Positions 14,058-15,335 of a stretch of DNA of 15,335 bases are shown here, piece by piece; the stretch's first letter is position 1, and the number at the start of each line of letters is the position of its first letter. Both the position numbers and the translations under genes were made by a program. Below the pieces are notes generated by a model, which saw only the letters and a list, made by a program, of their open reading frames with translations, did not search any database and was not told where the DNA came from. Origin of the DNA: Oligoflexales bacterium (GTDB taxonomy: Bacteria; Bdellovibrionota; Oligoflexia; Oligoflexales; Oligoflexaceae); assembly GCA_015232735.1 (NCBI GenBank), contig JADFZC010000025.1, positions 1-15,335 of the forward strand, read 5' to 3'.

Positions 14058-15244
14058 CAGTAGTTACTCGTAAGAAAAAAAACGGAAAAAAAGTAACAAA
14101 GTATCGTGCTGAAGTTTATATAGATGGTGCAAGAGTCGAAAGCAAAATCTTTGAGACTAAGGGGTCTGCAATTATTTGGCATGATCAGACAAAAGCAAGG
14201 TGGCTATCCGGCCATCCTTGCGCTGGTCAGATTCCAATCAATGAAGCAACTTTCAATGATGTCGTGATTAAATATAAGTCAGAACGTCTACCCCAACTAA
14301 AGCTTTCATCACAGCAATCAATGGTTGCTCGCTTTGGGCATTTTGAAAAATCGCCTCTGATGCAGGTTTCAATGAAAGATTTCAGGGCAAATACAATCGA
14401 CTCCTGGCTGGAATGGCTAAAAAAGCAGCCAACGGTTAAAAATCGTAATCGTGACCATTTCAAGGCTGAACTCAAATACCTTGCGGTCATTTTAAATTGG
14501 TGGCGTGACTACTATGACGAAACCTTCAACATTCCAATAGTTAGGCGGCACTATATCAACTGCTTTTATAAACCAGTTCCTAAGCGTCGTCCTGATTACT
14601 TTATTCGTCCTGAAGAATTGCGGAATTGGCTGACATATCTGAGAGATAATACACCAAATCCCGTATATTTCAGGATGGCGGCATTTATGGTTTCAACCGG
14701 GGTCAGGCTTGGAGAAGCAGCAGGTTTAATGTGGGACCGGATAGATCTGAATGCAAAGGAATGTCGAATTGATCGAACCCTCTCCTGGGACCATTCAACG
14801 AAACAGCCATATCTGGTCGATGATGTAAAAAGTATTGAGTCCGCCAGGATCTTACCGCTTTCAGACGAAATCGTCCAGATGCTCGCCGAATTGAAAAGGA
14901 TTTCCAATCTGAGAAATCCGGTCTTTCATAAGGGAAACGGATGCTTTCTCTCAGATAACAGTGTCCGAAGAAATTTCAATAGAGCCTTTAAAGCCTGTAA
15001 CCTTCCATGGACCGCCACGCATATCTGCCGGCATACCCATGCGACCATCAGCCTCATGGCAAATGATGGAAACCTCAGTGTTGTGCAATCAATTCTCGGA
15101 CACAAGGATCAAAGCGTCACTCAGCAATACGCGAAGGTCTATTCAATGCCAAAGCGGGAAGCGATAAACCGCACCGCCCAAAAATTGAATCTCCCTTCGC
15201 TGAATCACGCACAAAATCACGCACAAAACGAGGCACAGTTGTAA
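14048..15244 (+). CDS. int: Tyrosine integrase (site-specific recombinase)
   Basis: A 398-aa lambda-type integrase. The start ATG 14048 has AAGGAG 8 nt upstream. Three parts: N-terminal arm-binding-like region (about 1-55, VTVVTRKKKNGKK and YRAEVYIDGARV); core-binding SAM-like domain (about 70-180); catalytic domain with Arg220 (GVRLGEAAG), Lys261 (VKSIESARILP), His325 and Arg328 (HICRHTHAT), His352 (LGHKD) and nucleophile Tyr361 (QQYAKVY). The full catalytic set is intact. The last codons encode NHAQ-NHAQ-NEAQ, produced by a 12-nt tandem repeat that may double as integrase arm sites. It ends 37 nt from the 3' end of tRNA-Ser, the expected place for an integrase that uses that tRNA gene as its target. 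It recombines the element into and out of the chromosome, with the overlapping excisionase gene setting direction. Confidence 0.95.
   Translation: MSVTVVTRKKKNGKKVTKYRAEVYIDGARVESKIFETKGSAIIWHDQTKARWLSGHPCAGQIPINEATFNDVVIKYKSERLPQLKLSSQQSMVARFGHFEKSPLMQVSMKDFRANTIDSWLEWLKKQPTVKNRNRDHFKAELKYLAVILNWWRDYYDETFNIPIVRRHYINCFYKPVPKRRPDYFIRPEELRNWLTYLRDNTPNPVYFRMAAFMVSTGVRLGEAAGLMWDRIDLNAKECRIDRTLSWDHSTKQPYLVDDVKSIESARILPLSDEIVQMLAELKRISNLRNPVFHKGNGCFLSDNSVRRNFNRAFKACNLPWTATHICRHTHATISLMANDGNLSVVQSILGHKDQSVTQQYAKVYSMPKREAINRTAQKLNLPSLNHAQNHAQNEAQL
15204..15239 (+). repeat. 12-nt tandem repeat at the integrase 3' end, candidate arm-type sites
   Basis: AATCACGCACAA occurs twice exactly (15204-15215, 15216-15227), followed by a degenerate third copy AACGAGGCACAG. 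The first copy with its flank, TGAATCACGCA, is repeated exactly at 3798-3808 near the other end of the element. The repeat ends 11 nt before the candidate attachment repeat. Confidence 0.6.
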
Positions 15245-15249
15245 AAAAG

Positions 15250-15291
15250 TTTTAATTTTAAACGGATTAAAAAAAAAGAGCGGAGAGACAG
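15250..15291 (+). repeat. Candidate integrase-proximal attachment site overlapping the tRNA-Ser 3' end
   Basis: This stretch is the partner of 3633-3675. It consists of TTTTAAT-N9-ATTAAAA, an A-run (the T-run that ends the tRNA transcript) and the acceptor end of tRNA-Ser. The intact tRNA copy is on the integrase side, as usual. The crossover point cannot be fixed from this sequence. Confidence 0.45.
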
Positions 15292-15335
15292 GGATTCGAA
15301 CCCTGGGAGCAGTTTCCCACTCGCATCCTTAGCAA
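15281..15335 (-). tRNA. tRNA-Ser(GCU), partial (5' part beyond the window)
   Basis: Read on the minus strand, the window edge falls at the start of the anticodon loop: TTGCTAA contains anticodon GCT with U33 before it and A37 after it. Then come GGATG (3' side of the anticodon stem), a long class II variable arm (GAG...CTC), a T-arm with stem CAGGG/CCCTG and loop TTCGAAT, and the acceptor strand TCTCTCC with discriminator G at 15281. CCA is not encoded. A T-run follows and probably ends transcription. The long variable arm and G discriminator identify a serine tRNA. It is the likely integration target of the adjacent integrase. Confidence 0.9.

Overview
The window is A+T-rich bacterial DNA with Gram-negative character: it encodes a Cys-lipoprotein with a CGSSSSS start and a 7TMR-DISM-type sensor kinase with an H-box reading LAHDVRKPF. 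That H-box style, the low G+C and the lipoprotein would fit a Bdellovibrionota/Bacteriovorax-like host. This is a low-confidence impression, because no taxonomic marker gene is present.

Layout. Positions 1-3562 look like ordinary chromosome: the 3' part of a SAM-dependent methyltransferase gene, then, 19 nt later, a large hybrid histidine kinase with two receiver domains. The right edge (15281-15335, minus strand) is the 3' part of a tRNA-Ser(GCU) gene. Between them lies what I read as one integrated element of about 11.6 kb. A tyrosine integrase ends 37 nt from the tRNA 3' end. An imperfect direct repeat, about 43 nt long and about 80% identical, pairs 3633-3675 with the tRNA/integrase junction at 15250-15291. 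An 11-nt sequence (TGAATCACGCA) lies just inside both ends and is part of a 12-nt tandem repeat on the integrase side.

Inside the proposed element, from left to right: (i) about 980 nt of A+T-rich DNA without a convincing gene but with inverted repeats; (ii) a possible 44-codon leader ORF, a strong intrinsic terminator hairpin, and then an overlapping two-gene operon of a DUF3696/OLD-like AAA ATPase and an unrecognised 338-aa partner; this is the best candidate for a defence or other phenotype-conferring module; (iii) a lipoprotein gene on the minus strand, diverging from an XRE regulator whose upstream region holds a perfect palindrome; (iv) a short zinc-ribbon protein of the MGG.GS.RW family, convergent with a 422-aa protein ending in a CGNR-like zinc finger; (v) a rightward replication/integration operon of XRE regulator, TOPRIM primase-helicase (885 aa), 32-aa small ORF, excisionase-like HTH and tyrosine integrase, with most junctions overlapping or tightly spaced.

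How it fits together. The primase-helicase, Xis-like protein and integrase form a minimal self-excising, self-replicating core resembling phage satellites or small integrative elements. No capsid, tail, terminase or conjugation genes are visible. The two XRE regulators probably control lysogeny-like switching or cargo. The ATPase pair and the lipoprotein are the likely cargo. No CRISPR array, insertion sequence or rRNA was seen.
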